The translations under genes were made by a program, and so were the position numbers. A stretch of 64,000 bases of DNA, from assembly GCA_021846275.1 (NCBI GenBank), contig JAJZBZ010000001.1, forward strand, positions 186,001 through 250,000. Direction: 5' to 3'. Source of the stretch: Acidobacteriota bacterium. GTDB taxonomy: Bacteria; Acidobacteriota; Terriglobia; Terriglobales; Acidobacteriaceae. The notes under the pieces were generated by a model. The model was not told the origin of the DNA. It saw only the letters and a program-made list of their open reading frames with translations, and searched no databases. Position 1 is the stretch's first letter; each line of letters starts with the position of its first letter. This document shows positions 42,892 through 54,420 of the stretch, in pieces.

Positions 42892-42903
42892 CTCAGTATT
42901 GTA
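42892..42903 (-). promoter_or_regulatory. Leaderless-type -10 element before the upstream ORF
   Basis: Reverse-strand TACAAT (42898-42903) followed by 6 nt and ATG 42891. It is the only promoter-like signal before the MsbA-like exporter. Confidence 0.55.
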
Positions 42904-42987
42904 TCCGCCGCAGGATGCAGGCGGAATTCTTTACGGAGCATCTTTTCGCCCGCACGGGATGATTCGCTCGGGCCATGGGCAGCCGCG

Positions 42988-43932
42988 CTAGCGAGGCAAA
43001 TCACGGTGCAGCGCCTTCACGCGAAAGCCACGCTCGCCGAGCCGCCGCGCAAACTCCTCGGCCATCATCACCGAGCGGTGCTGGCCGCCCGTGCATCCGA
43101 AGCCGATGGTCAGGTAGCTCTTGCCCTCGCGCAGATAGTGCGGCAGGAGAAAATCCAGCAGTCCCATCGTGCGCTCCACAAACTCACCCGACTGCGGAAA
43201 GCTGCGGACATAAGCGGCCACATCCGGGTCCAGGCCGGTCTGGCGCGTGAACTCCGGCACAAAATGCGGGTTGGGCAGGAAGCGCACATCGAAGAGCAGG
43301 TCCGCATCGAGCGGCACGCCATTTTTGAAGCCAAAACTCAGGCACGAGACGAGCATCTGGCTCCGCTCGGAGTCATCCGCATCCAGCGGATGGAAGCGGG
43401 CGTGAATGTAGGCGCGCAGTTCGTGAACGTTGAGGCCGGAGGTGTCGACGATGCTGTCTGCCACGTTGCGCACCGCATCCAGCATCTGTCGCTCGTCCGT
43501 GATGGAGCGCGTGACCACCTGAGACCGGCTGACTTCGGTGAAGCTGAGCGGATGCGGACGACGCGTTTCGGAGTATCGACGGATGAGCGCGGCATCGGAG
43601 GCGTCGAGAAACAGGACTGTCGTGCGCAGGCGCTGGCGCACTTCCAAAAGAATCGCGGGCAGACGGTCCAGCGCCTGGCCCTCGCGCACATCGACAACAA
43701 TCGCCGCACGCTCGATCTCCGGCGAATGGCGCACGAGTTCGGCAAAGGCTGAAAGCAGCTCCAGCGGGAGATTTTCGACGGAGTAATAGCCCATGTCCTC
43801 GAATGCCTTCAGCGCCGAGGCCTTCCCCGCACCGGAGATGCCCGTGACGACGACAAGCTGCTTTTCGTCGCAGGCCGTCGGCTGCGCGTGATCTTCGGAA
43901 GCATTCGCATTCGAAGAGGAAGGAACAGTCAT
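42988..43932 (-). CDS. rapZ: RNase adapter/nucleotide-binding protein RapZ
   Basis: A 314-residue protein. The N-terminal P-loop reads VVTGISGAGKASALKAFED (Ala where most have Ser/Thr after the Lys). YYSVENLPLELL, VVDVREGQALDRLP and VLFLDASDAALIRRYSETRRPHPL follow, then YVRSFPQSGEFVERTMGLLDFLLPHY and the C-terminal TIGFGCTGGQHRSVMMAEEFARRL. RapZ controls small-RNA decay and amino-sugar synthesis in enterobacteria. ATG 43932 has TACGAT 6 nt upstream; an ATG at 43947 would add five residues. Confidence 0.93.
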   Translation of the reverse strand: MTVPSSSNANASEDHAQPTACDEKQLVVVTGISGAGKASALKAFEDMGYYSVENLPLELLSAFAELVRHSPEIERAAIVVDVREGQALDRLPAILLEVRQRLRTTVLFLDASDAALIRRYSETRRPHPLSFTEVSRSQVVTRSITDERQMLDAVRNVADSIVDTSGLNVHELRAYIHARFHPLDADDSERSQMLVSCLSFGFKNGVPLDADLLFDVRFLPNPHFVPEFTRQTGLDPDVAAYVRSFPQSGEFVERTMGLLDFLLPHYLREGKSYLTIGFGCTGGQHRSVMMAEEFARRLGERGFRVKALHRDLPR

Positions 43933-43944
43933 GGGAATATCGTA
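43933..43944 (-). promoter_or_regulatory. Leaderless-type -10 element of rapZ
   Basis: Reverse-strand TACGAT (43939-43944), 6 nt, ATG 43932. No Shine-Dalgarno sequence is present. Confidence 0.5.
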
Positions 43945-44029
43945 CATGCCCTCGGATGCGATCAGGAATCGCGAAAGAACGAAAAATTACCCTGTTATGA
44001 GCGGAGTTGCCATGGTCTCGCGAGACGCC

Positions 44030-45769
44030 TCAGGCCTGCTCGACGGGCTGTTGCCAGATTCCACGCGCCAGAAGATCCATTGCCACCGCAGGCTCCACGG
44101 CGGGAGCAAACAGATAGCCCTGCACCATGTCGCAGCCCGCCGCGCGCAGAGCATCCATCTGGGCCTGCTGTTCGACGCCCTGCGCAATCACCCGCATTCC
44201 GAGCGAATGGCCGAAGTTGGTGATGGAACGCAGCGCCGAGAGATGACGGTCATCCCGGATGGACGAGGCAATCAGTTCCCGATCCAGTTTGATCACATCC
44301 ACGGGCAGTTGCAGCAGCGATCCAAGCGGGGCAAGCTGAGCGCCGAAGTTATCCACGGCAATCTGCACTCCGCGCTCGGCCAGCCGATTGAGAATGCGCA
44401 GCGCGGTCTGCGGATTTTCGTTCAGTGTGCTCTCTGAAATTTCAAAGATCAGCCGTTGCGGATCGATGGCCTGCGCATCGAGGACCGAAAACACCATGGC
44501 GATCATCTCCGGATGGTAGAACTGCCGTGCCGAAACATTGAGGCCCAGCGTGAACCTGGAATCGCTCACAGACTGCGACCAGTCCTGCAACTGCTCGCAG
44601 CTCTTCACGAGCGTCTCGCGGTTCAGTCTTATCGCCATTCCGCTGTCGTCAGCCATTTGCAGGATGTCGCGCAGCGGCTCGAAAGTTCCATTCTGTCGCC
44701 GCCAGCGCAGCAGCGACTCGAAGCCCTGCAAAGCGCCGGATTGCAGATGGTAGTACGGCTGATACCACATCGCGAAGTCGCGTTTGTCCAGCAGCGCGCG
44801 CATCTCCGTCTCACGCTCGGTGCGCAGAATCAGATGCACCTGCATCTGAGAATCGAACAGTTCGCATCGTTGTCCGCCATTCTGCTTGGCGCGATACATG
44901 GCATAGTCGGCGTCGCGCAGAAGCTGCTCCGGCAACTGATGATCGTCGGCGCAAATCGCCACGCCAATGCTCGCTCCAACCGAGAGCGCTTTTCCATCCA
45001 GCAGAAACGCGCCTTCAAACTCACGCAGAATGCGGCTCGCAATCGGACGCAGATCTTCGACAGATTGCAGATTTTCCAGCAGCAGGGCAAACTCGTCGCC
45101 GCTCAGCCGGGCGGCTGTATCATGCGGACGCAGTGCATCGCGCAGACGATTTGCCACCTCCAACAGCAGGGCATCGCCCACCGCATGGCCGTGCGTGTCA
45201 TTCACCTCCTTGAAGCGATCCAGATCGACAAACATTACGGCAAAATTCAGGTCTTTCCGTCGCGAGCGGCGCGCCAGCGCCAGTTTCAGCCGGTCCAGAA
45301 AAAGCGCACGATTGGGCAAGCCGGTAAGCACGTCGTGGAGCGCGTAATGCTGCAATCGCGCCTCGCTCTGCCTGCGGCTGCGGATATCGCGGTAACTGAC
45401 GACAAATCCGCGGGGCAATCCCGCCTGGTCAAATTGCGCCAGCGCAATCGAAACGTCCACCAGATTGCCATCCGCATCGAGACGGACGGTATCCACGGCG
45501 ACACGGCCACGCCGACGCGCCATCTCCAGCAACATTGTTGCCTCCTGGCGGCGATCTTCGGGAATCAGAAACTCTTCCAGCAACCGACCGTAAGCCTGTG
45601 CGGAGGAGTAGCCAAAAAGCTGGGTAAACTCCGGATTGACGAAGATAATCCGCTCACCGCTGGTGACGACAATCGCCTCCGGCAATGCCCTCACCATGCC
45701 GCGCAGCAGATGACAGCTTTCGCCCGCAATCTGATTCGACGATGGTTGATTCCCCAGTTGCTCACTCAT
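44030..45769 (-). CDS. PAS-GGDEF-EAL cyclic-di-GMP signalling protein
   Basis: A 579-residue soluble protein. A PAS sensor (about 22-130, with FVNPEFTQLFGYS) is followed by a GGDEF domain from DVLTGLPNRALFLDRL. Its active site is SGDEF (223-227), with Asp182 and an RPHD inhibitory site at 214-217. The EAL domain begins GFESLLRWRR (Glu351) and keeps NVSAR, FEISES and KLDRE, but loop 6 is DNFGAQLAPL rather than DDFGTGYSS, and AEGVE is AQGVE (Gln530). The diguanylate cyclase is likely active; the phosphodiesterase is probably weak or purely regulatory. ATG 45769 is chosen over TTG 45796. It lies between rapZ and hpf. Confidence 0.9.
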   Translation of the reverse strand: MSEQLGNQPSSNQIAGESCHLLRGMVRALPEAIVVTSGERIIFVNPEFTQLFGYSSAQAYGRLLEEFLIPEDRRQEATMLLEMARRRGRVAVDTVRLDADGNLVDVSIALAQFDQAGLPRGFVVSYRDIRSRRQSEARLQHYALHDVLTGLPNRALFLDRLKLALARRSRRKDLNFAVMFVDLDRFKEVNDTHGHAVGDALLLEVANRLRDALRPHDTAARLSGDEFALLLENLQSVEDLRPIASRILREFEGAFLLDGKALSVGASIGVAICADDHQLPEQLLRDADYAMYRAKQNGGQRCELFDSQMQVHLILRTERETEMRALLDKRDFAMWYQPYYHLQSGALQGFESLLRWRRQNGTFEPLRDILQMADDSGMAIRLNRETLVKSCEQLQDWSQSVSDSRFTLGLNVSARQFYHPEMIAMVFSVLDAQAIDPQRLIFEISESTLNENPQTALRILNRLAERGVQIAVDNFGAQLAPLGSLLQLPVDVIKLDRELIASSIRDDRHLSALRSITNFGHSLGMRVIAQGVEQQAQMDALRAAGCDMVQGYLFAPAVEPAVAMDLLARGIWQQPVEQA

Positions 45770-45946
45770 CGTTGTTGGCTGCCCACGTCGGATCAATCGC
45801 CAAAACCGGCTATCGATCAGACGAAGCTCACTTCCTCAGTCTCAAGGACCGTAAACGGTCAAGGAATACATCGGCCTGAAACGTGTTTAGCATAAACCGG
45901 GCAGTCCTGGCAGATGTTTTTTGAGCGGCATCGTCGAATCAACCGC

Positions 45947-46561
45947 TCAGGCCAGGGCGACCATGGCCATATGCCCGTCCCGGCGGCGGTGGAGCACAAA
46001 CTGCGTTCCCTCGGCCGTGCGGAAGATGAGCAGATCGCGATCCTCGCTCTCGGCTTTTTTCACGGCCTGCTCCATGGTGAGCGGATGCGGCTGAATCGCC
46101 TCCACGGCGCTGACCAGATGCGGCTCCCGGATCACTTTGCGTCCGGTGGGAATCACTGCCAGTTCCGGGCTGCGGCGACTTGGCTTCCTCGGCGCGCCGG
46201 CGGTCTTGCGGACGGTCTTTTCTTTGGCGCCGACCTGGGAATCGAGCACTGCGACATCGGGGGCGGCCTTGCGCTTGCGACTGCGCAGGCGATCACGGAA
46301 GCGCAGGGCCTGACTTTCCGCATGCTCCAGCGCGAGACGAAGTGCTGCGGCCTGAGTGGTGGAGCTGCCATGAGCCACGAGCTGAAATTTGCGGCTCTTG
46401 AGGTGAATCTCAAACCGCCGCAGATGGCGCTCGCCACTCAGAATGCAGGAGGCGGCAGTCAACGGGCCAAGCATCCGTGCCACGCGCGCAATGCCTTCCC
46501 GTGCCGCATCCTGCGCCGCTTTGTTGATCCTGATCTGTCTGCTGGTGAACTCAATCTCCAT
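45947..46561 (-). CDS. hpf: Ribosome hibernation promoting factor, long form
   Basis: The 204-residue protein starts MEIEFTSRQIRINKAAQ; GGGAGG is 5 nt upstream. The N-terminal S30-binding domain (about 1-90) includes LSGERHLRRFEIHLKSRKFQLVA. A Lys/Arg-rich linker (about 95-140) leads to the C-terminal domain (HPLTMEQAVKKAESEDRDLLIFR, then FVLHRRRDGHMAMV) that dimerises ribosomes into 100S. A TACACT box at 46582-46587 gives a very short leader. The gene is near rapZ as in the classical rpoN-hpf-ptsN-rapZ cluster, but rpoN and ptsN are absent here. Confidence 0.9.
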   Translation of the reverse strand: MEIEFTSRQIRINKAAQDAAREGIARVARMLGPLTAASCILSGERHLRRFEIHLKSRKFQLVAHGSSTTQAAALRLALEHAESQALRFRDRLRSRKRKAAPDVAVLDSQVGAKEKTVRKTAGAPRKPSRRSPELAVIPTGRKVIREPHLVSAVEAIQPHPLTMEQAVKKAESEDRDLLIFRTAEGTQFVLHRRRDGHMAMVALA

Positions 46562-46643
46562 AGCGTCCTCCCATGGCAACGAGTGTACGAGAACCGGAGT
46601 GCGGCTGTCACAAGCGCCTCCAACTTATGACCGAGAGCCGCTC

Positions 46644-46901
46644 TCAGTGCCCGCGCCGGTTCCCTGCCGTGACAGGCGTGGATTTCCGCGGCTGGCTGCG
46701 CAGTTTCCGCTCGGCTCGGCGTCCCATCAGAAACGTGCTGACGCCAAAGACCAGCAATACGACGCCCCAGCCCAGATTCACATCCACATTGTCGGCTCGC
46801 GCATAAAGCGCGCTGCCGCGCGTCGCCCAGCCATAAAGCGTAAGAATCACGCCGACAAGCGTAAACATGAGACCCATGGGAATTCTCAAATCCAGATTCA
46901 T
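46644..46901 (-). CDS. Small two-helix membrane protein
   Basis: An 85-residue protein with two membrane helices, MGLMFTLVGVILTLYGWATRG and LGWGVVLLVFGVSTFLMGRR, followed by a basic tail. It matches the small proteins commonly found next to sodium:solute symporters. Its ATG is 43 bp downstream of the symporter stop on the same strand, so it may be an accessory subunit. GAGGAG lies 9 nt before ATG 46901. Confidence 0.75.
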   Translation of the reverse strand: MNLDLRIPMGLMFTLVGVILTLYGWATRGSALYARADNVDVNLGWGVVLLVFGVSTFLMGRRAERKLRSQPRKSTPVTAGNRRGH

Positions 46902-46944
46902 GGCTGCCATCTCCTCTTCACGAAATCGTCCCCTTGTCGCACAG

Positions 46945-48777
<1,833 letters not shown>

Positions 48778-48947
48778 ATGCGAATCCTCGATGGCGCGGA
48801 AGAGTGTGCGGGAAAGCTGCGCCAATCTACTGTATCCACGGGAAGCAAGGAGAGTCCAGCAAAAAATGAAAACCTTTTCGGATCTCCGGAAATTGACTCG
48901 GAATCCTCCTGAATCACGGAACAACGAACCCAGCATACCCAAACGGA

Positions 48948-48960
48948 TACACTGGAAAGG
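48948..48960 (+). promoter_or_regulatory. Near-leaderless -10 element of mtnA
   Basis: TACACT 48948-48953, 7 nt (GGAAAGG), ATG 48961. Confidence 0.5.
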
Positions 48961-50010
48961 ATGATTCCCACGCTCGAATGGACCCCGGCTGGCGTACGCT
49001 TTCTGGACCAGACCAAACTTCCGCTTGAAGAGACCTATCTGCTGGCCACCACTCCGGATGAGGTGGCGACGATCATCACCACGATGGTCGTGCGCGGCGC
49101 TCCGGCCATCGGCGTGAGCGCGGCGATGGGGCTGGCGCTGGCGGCAAACAGCTCCACCGCCAGAACAGCCGCGGAGTTTGCCGAATCTTTCGCCACCAGC
49201 TGCCGACTGCTGGCCGACACGCGCCCCACGGCGGTCAATCTCTTCTGGGCCATCGAACGTATGCGGCGCGTCTTTGCCGGGTTGCTGGCAGCGGGCGCGA
49301 GCATGGATGCCGTTCGCTCGCGGCTGGAGGCTGAGGCGCGCGCGATGTACGAGGAGGACATTGCGGCATGCCGTGCGATGGGGGCGTTCGGCGCGGAACT
49401 CATGCCTGACGAAGGCACAGTGCTTACGCACTGCAATGCGGGTGCGCTGGCCACCTGCGGCTACGGAACGGCGCTTGGAGTGATCCGCGCTGCTGTCGAG
49501 CGCGGCAAAAGGATTCACGTCTTCGCTGATGAGACCCGCCCGTTTTTACAGGGTGCGCGGCTCACCGCCTGGGAGTTGATGGCCGACAACATTCCGACCA
49601 CAGTTCTCTGCGACAACATGGCCGCTAGCCTCATGCGACAAGGCAGGATTCAGGCTGTCGTGGTCGGTGCTGACCGCATTGCCGCAAACGGCGATGTGGC
49701 GAACAAAATCGGCACCTACGGCGTGGCCGTGCTGGCGCGCGAACACGGGATTCCGTTTTACGTGGCGGCACCCTGGTCCACCATCGATCCAGCAACGCCA
49801 ACCGGCGACGCCATCCCCATTGAAGAGCGGGCGGCGGTCGAGGTCACGCATCACGGCGGACGGCAGCTCACGCCACACGGCGTCGGCATCCGCAACCCGG
49901 CTTTTGACGTGACGCCTGCGCGTTACGTCACCGCAATCATCACCGAGCGCGGCCTGCTGCGCGCTCCTTATCTGGGGTCCATCGCGGCGGGTGTTTCCGC
50001 AACGCAGTAG
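48961..50010 (+). CDS. mtnA: Methylthioribose-1-phosphate isomerase
   Basis: MtnA works in methionine salvage. The 349-residue protein has [18 protein letters not shown] (about 44-61), [19 protein letters not shown] (catalytic Cys near 160), [18 protein letters not shown] and [26 protein letters not shown] (catalytic Asp near 240), all conserved in MtnA. A TACACT box is 7 nt before ATG. Its last 14 codons (including the stop) overlap the end of the converging NHL/MBG gene. Confidence 0.94.
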   Translation: MIPTLEWTPAGVRFLDQTKLPLEETYLLATTPDEVATIITTMVVRGAPAIGVSAAMGLALAANSSTARTAAEFAESFATSCRLLADTRPTAVNLFWAIERMRRVFAGLLAAGASMDAVRSRLEAEARAMYEEDIAACRAMGAFGAELMPDEGTVLTHCNAGALATCGYGTALGVIRAAVERGKRIHVFADETRPFLQGARLTAWELMADNIPTTVLCDNMAASLMRQGRIQAVVVGADRIAANGDVANKIGTYGVAVLAREHGIPFYVAAPWSTIDPATPTGDAIPIEERAAVEVTHHGGRQLTPHGVGIRNPAFDVTPARYVTAIITERGLLRAPYLGSIAAGVSATQ

Positions 50011-53000
50011 CGGCCTGGTTGCCTCTGTGCGACCGATGCCGCGCTGCCCGTGCGTGACTGCGAATCCGTTTGCTGCTGCGCTTCGTCGGCGCTCTGCCCG
50101 GTGCGTGGCGAACCGCTTGACTGCGAAGACGGGCCATCCTTCGACGCGCAGGCATCAGCCGCGCCATCGCCTGCGGCAGGAGCCGATGTTGGTTCGGGAC
50201 TGGCCTCCGGTGCGGACGCTGTCGGCGCTGGGTTCTCCACGCCTGGCGCAGCATTTGAGTCGGATGCTCCGACGACGGCAGGCATGAGTGCGCCGGGCGC
50301 GATTGGCGCCTGAATCGCCAGGCCATATCCCGCCGTGCGCGCCTGCGGCGCTACCGTCGTCAGCGGCAGAATCGGGCTGCCGTGCATGCGCACCGGCGGC
50401 GGCCCAAAGACGCCGGGCGGATTCACGTGGTCATTGCCGGACCAGATCACCTGCAGGAGTGCGGACCCCGGAAGAATCACATAATTCTTCGCGCTCATCT
50501 TTCCCTGCGCTGCCAGGATCGGATAATTCCCCGGCAGTGACTGCGGGGTGGCAGTCGTACTGATGCTGGCCACGCCGGTAGTCGCGGTGGTCAGCGTGTC
50601 GCCGCCCACGAGGCCCACAGCGTGGTAGGTGAGCGCGGGCACGGGCTGCCCCATCTGCATCACCTGTCCATCCGGGACAAGATAGAGATTTGCGGGCGAA
50701 ACGGTGAGCGTTCCGGGCTGGAAGACAAACTGATAGTTGCGCGCGAGCAGCGTGCCCGAAGAGATGGTGATCCCGTAGCTGCCGGTGCCCGCACCGGGAG
50801 TGTAGGTCGTGTTCAGCGCGGCTACGCCGCTGACAGCCTGCGCCGCTGACTCGCCATTGCTGAATCCGCTGATTGTATAGCTCAGCGCTGGTACCGCGCT
50901 GCCGTAACTGATATTCAGGTTCGTCGCTGCTACCGTCAGCAAGCCGGGAGTGATGGTGATAGTTCCGGGGACAAACTGAAAGCGGTAATTGGCAGCTGTC
51001 AGCGATCCCTGAGTCAGAGTGAGCGGATACGCGCCGACCCCCGATGTGCTTGTCGCAGCCGTCACAAACGCCGGCTGGCCACGCACGCTCGCGCCGCTGT
51101 CTCCATTGACGAAGCCAGAAAGGCTGAACCCGAAGATCGGCAACGCCTGTCCATACACACTTGACAACGATGTCGCCGCCACCTGTAAGACGGCGGGCGT
51201 CACCGTCAGATTTCCAGCCACGAATGCGAAGGCATAGTTCGCCGCGGCGAGCGTCCCGGCGCTGATCTGTATGGGATAACTTCCTGCCGCCGGATGCGCT
51301 CCCGCATTGCAGGTAATCACAGGATTGCCACTCACGACCGTTGCCGCCGAATCACTGCCCACAAATCCGGTAATCGTGTAACCAAATGAGGAGGTCGATC
51401 CTCCGTAAGTAATCTGCTGATTACTCGCAGCAACTGTGAGCGTGGCTTGCAGCACAAGGAATGTCTGCTCGACGGCAGTCGCTGCCGCATAGCTTCCGTT
51501 TCCAGCCTGCGTCGCCTGCACCACAATTGCTCCAGCGCCGAGCGCCTGCAATGTATTCCCGCTGAGCACGCCGGGACCGCTCACCACCGAGTAGCTGACC
51601 GGCAGCCGCGAGCTTGCTGTCGCATTCAGCGTGAAACTCGTATAGCCATTCATCATCTGCTGTCCATAGACAATCGACGACTGCGACGGAAACGCAATCG
51701 TCTGTGCAAGCAGATTCGTGCTGCTTCCCTGCGCCGACACCGTGTAGGACAGCGCTTGTCCGCTGCTCGTTTGCGCGGTAACTGTGATGCTCTCACTGAA
51801 TTGCGTATTCGCCGCATGAGGAGTGAAGATCACACTCACCATGCAGCCTTGCCCCTGGTTCAACTGCGTACCCGCGCTGCACGCCGTAGCCGCGCCAGCG
51901 CTACTGGAGGCTGCCGCAAAATCCTGTGGGTAGTTGATCGCTGTGATCGTCGCCGGTTCTGCCCCCACGCTCAGCAGCTCCACTGACTGCGCGGCGGTAG
52001 CCTTGCCCGCGCTCGTCGGCGCAAAGCTCAGCGGCGCAGCCTGCGACATCGTGATCTTCACCACGCGATGGTTGCCCGTATCGGCCACGTACAGATTGCC
52101 CGCCGCATCCACCGCCAGCCCCTGTGGCGCATTGAATCCCGAAGCAACCAGAATCGGCTTCTGATAGACGCCATTCACCGGAACCATCATCATCACGCGA
52201 TTGTGCCCCGAATCGAGCACATACAGATCACCCTCGCCATCCACGGCAACAGCGGTCGGGAACAGGAAGCTCCCCGACCAAAGATTTTCAATCAGGCCTT
52301 CACGATTGATGAACTCAGCCACCTCATTCCCATACGACTGCGCCCAAAATACATCTCCCTCACTGTCGATCGCCGTCGAGACGGGAAAATGCGCATCGAA
52401 TGATCCTCCTGCCGCGTAGTTCACTCCCGGCGCCTCACGAATATAACTTGCACCTGTCCAGTTATAGCAATTCACCTGATTCTCATAGGTGTTAGCAACG
52501 CACATCGACCCATTCGGCTGCACTCCCACGCCGGAAGGAACATACATCCCTGATCCAACCTCCTGTTGATCGGTAAATGCGCCTCCATTCCAGGCCATTC
52601 GAATCACACGATCATTTCCACTGGAGGCAATCAGGAGATTTCCGGCACCATCCACAGCCATGCCCATCGGGGCATTCACAGCATTGATTGCGACTTCTCC
52701 GGATTGCGCGACCGGGCCGGAATTCTGGCTATATTCGGTCACCGCATACGTCTCGCCATCTGCTACAAATAGATTTCCCATCCCATCGACTATCACTCCG
52801 GTTGGCATTGGCAAGCCGCTGACGATCGTGCTTATCGAAGCTGACAGGGCAACCAAACGACTGGCGATTCCTGTTCCATAAAGATAGGATGTCAGCAGAG
52901 GATTGCCGCTGCCATCCACGAACGTAATCGCTCCTGACCTGACTCCTGAATGAGAGGGTGAAAAATCAGCCACTACCTTGCAGTCTGTCGCGGTTGAGTA

Positions 53001-54095
53001 GCTCTGCGGAAGACAGGTGCTTCCCGGCCCGGACTGAAAATCGCTCGTTGGATTTCCCTGCGTCGCAACGTTAACCGCGCTGATGTCGGTCCCCTGCGAT
53101 ACAGAAAATATAAAAGTCTGCGTGGAAACCGGCGAACCTACCGGCTGATTTGAAAATGGCAGAGCAGTCGTCGAGAACAAGATCAGTTCGCCACTTCCGC
53201 TATCGGCCAACACCTCATTTCCAGCAGGATTCAGAGCAACCTGCCCCGGACTCTGCAACCCGCTTCCGATGTCCCAGGAAGAAGTGGGATGTGAGATGAG
53301 GTGATTCAGTTGATAGGCAATCACCTGATGTGCCACCTGATCCGTGACAAAGAGAACCATAGACGCATTCATCGTAAGACTTCCCGGTGATCCCGGCTGA
53401 CCGTTTGCTCCTGGAACGGCCAGGTAGCCCACAGGCGCGGCATAGACTCCGTTCACCTGTTTGCTGGTGAAGACGACATGCGCAGCCACATCTGAGATAT
53501 ACATCGTGTAATAGTCGTCAAAGGCGATTCCAACCGGCTCCCGGAATCCCCGCAGAACTGCAACTGGCGATCCGAAATGACCACTGAGCAATGGCATTTC
53601 CACGATCTCTCCGCTCCCCGCAACCGCCGCGTAGAGATTGCCCCCTGGGTCAAGCGCGACCGCTTCCGGATCATCGAGCGATTCTGCAAGGGTGATCGGT
53701 GCGCTGTATCCGGATGACGCATGCACAATTTCCAGAACAGCTCCCTCGCCAGCATCCGCCACGAAGATATCGCCTTGCGCGTCGATTGCCATGCCTTTGG
53801 GCTGGCTGATGTCTGTCTGCATCGGAAACGGCGCGCCACAAGCCGCATTTGCCGCCGTGTAACAGGCGATCTCATGCAGCGCCGGATCGGAGACATAGAC
53901 GTTTCCGGCCGTATCCGCCACGACTCCGTATGGTTGCTCCAGCGTCGTGCCCGGCACCACGTTCTGCGTTCCTAGAAAGCTGACCTGCGCGACCACTCTC
54001 AGCGGAGTCAGCAGCACAGCACATGCGAGAACCCAGAAAGCTCTTCCGGGCAATTGAGCAATGCAAACTGTTCCGCTTTTTTGACGCCGGGCCAT
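49968..54095 (-). CDS. Giant secreted NHL/MBG-domain protein
   Basis: A 1375-residue protein. ATG 54095 (MARRQKSG) precedes a signal peptide ([18 protein letters not shown]). Residues about 35-690 contain NHL-type propeller repeats, for example [19 protein letters not shown] and [20 protein letters not shown] middle section (690-880) has Ig-like bacterial features. Four MBG-like domains of about 80 residues follow (885-1215), each starting LTVAA or LQVAA with a YG motif and ending near NYxFxF. The last 100 residues are Ala/Ser/Pro/Gln-rich and low in complexity. The protein is probably extracellular or surface-attached; no anchor motif is obvious. Its 3' end overlaps mtnA by 43 bp. Confidence 0.85.
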   Translation of the reverse strand: MARRQKSGTVCIAQLPGRAFWVLACAVLLTPLRVVAQVSFLGTQNVVPGTTLEQPYGVVADTAGNVYVSDPALHEIACYTAANAACGAPFPMQTDISQPKGMAIDAQGDIFVADAGEGAVLEIVHASSGYSAPITLAESLDDPEAVALDPGGNLYAAVAGSGEIVEMPLLSGHFGSPVAVLRGFREPVGIAFDDYYTMYISDVAAHVVFTSKQVNGVYAAPVGYLAVPGANGQPGSPGSLTMNASMVLFVTDQVAHQVIAYQLNHLISHPTSSWDIGSGLQSPGQVALNPAGNEVLADSGSGELILFSTTALPFSNQPVGSPVSTQTFIFSVSQGTDISAVNVATQGNPTSDFQSGPGSTCLPQSYSTATDCKVVADFSPSHSGVRSGAITFVDGSGNPLLTSYLYGTGIASRLVALSASISTIVSGLPMPTGVIVDGMGNLFVADGETYAVTEYSQNSGPVAQSGEVAINAVNAPMGMAVDGAGNLLIASSGNDRVIRMAWNGGAFTDQQEVGSGMYVPSGVGVQPNGSMCVANTYENQVNCYNWTGASYIREAPGVNYAAGGSFDAHFPVSTAIDSEGDVFWAQSYGNEVAEFINREGLIENLWSGSFLFPTAVAVDGEGDLYVLDSGHNRVMMMVPVNGVYQKPILVASGFNAPQGLAVDAAGNLYVADTGNHRVVKITMSQAAPLSFAPTSAGKATAAQSVELLSVGAEPATITAINYPQDFAAASSSAGAATACSAGTQLNQGQGCMVSVIFTPHAANTQFSESITVTAQTSSGQALSYTVSAQGSSTNLLAQTIAFPSQSSIVYGQQMMNGYTSFTLNATASSRLPVSYSVVSGPGVLSGNTLQALGAGAIVVQATQAGNGSYAAATAVEQTFLVLQATLTVAASNQQITYGGSTSSFGYTITGFVGSDSAATVVSGNPVITCNAGAHPAAGSYPIQISAGTLAAANYAFAFVAGNLTVTPAVLQVAATSLSSVYGQALPIFGFSLSGFVNGDSGASVRGQPAFVTAATSTSGVGAYPLTLTQGSLTAANYRFQFVPGTITITPGLLTVAATNLNISYGSAVPALSYTISGFSNGESAAQAVSGVAALNTTYTPGAGTGSYGITISSGTLLARNYQFVFQPGTLTVSPANLYLVPDGQVMQMGQPVPALTYHAVGLVGGDTLTTATTGVASISTTATPQSLPGNYPILAAQGKMSAKNYVILPGSALLQVIWSGNDHVNPPGVFGPPPVRMHGSPILPLTTVAPQARTAGYGLAIQAPIAPGALMPAVVGASDSNAAPGVENPAPTASAPEASPEPTSAPAAGDGAADACASKDGPSSQSSGSPRTGQSADEAQQQTDSQSRTGSAASVAQRQPGRYCVAETPAAMDPR

Positions 54096-54420
54096 GATGC
54101 AAGCTGCTCCTGCGAAACCGCGCGCCAGGCTTGATCCGCGCTCACTGACCCGCGCCGCGCACACTTACAGCTTTTTCATCGTTCGTCAGAAGAACTCTGA
54201 ACAGTTCCCGCCGTCATTTGCGATTTTTCAGATGTCGCATGCTTCCCAATCGAAATCGATAAGACAAACCCCACATCGCATGCTCGTGTCCTGATACTTG
54301 TCCAATCTTTTGCGTTGGCAATCGGACCAATCCTCACCCGCCGGAGAAAATTCTCATCATCCCTGCAGCGGATGCCCTACAATGGGCCAGAGTCTGAGAG
54401 CTTCTTCATGAGGAGCAGGC
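54096..54420. other. 325-bp divergent intergenic region
   Basis: Contains the promoter region of the NHL/MBG gene on the left and of the YbdK-like gene on the right (TACAAT at 54378-54383, leader of about 30 nt). No gene or clear palindrome is seen. Confidence 0.5.
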
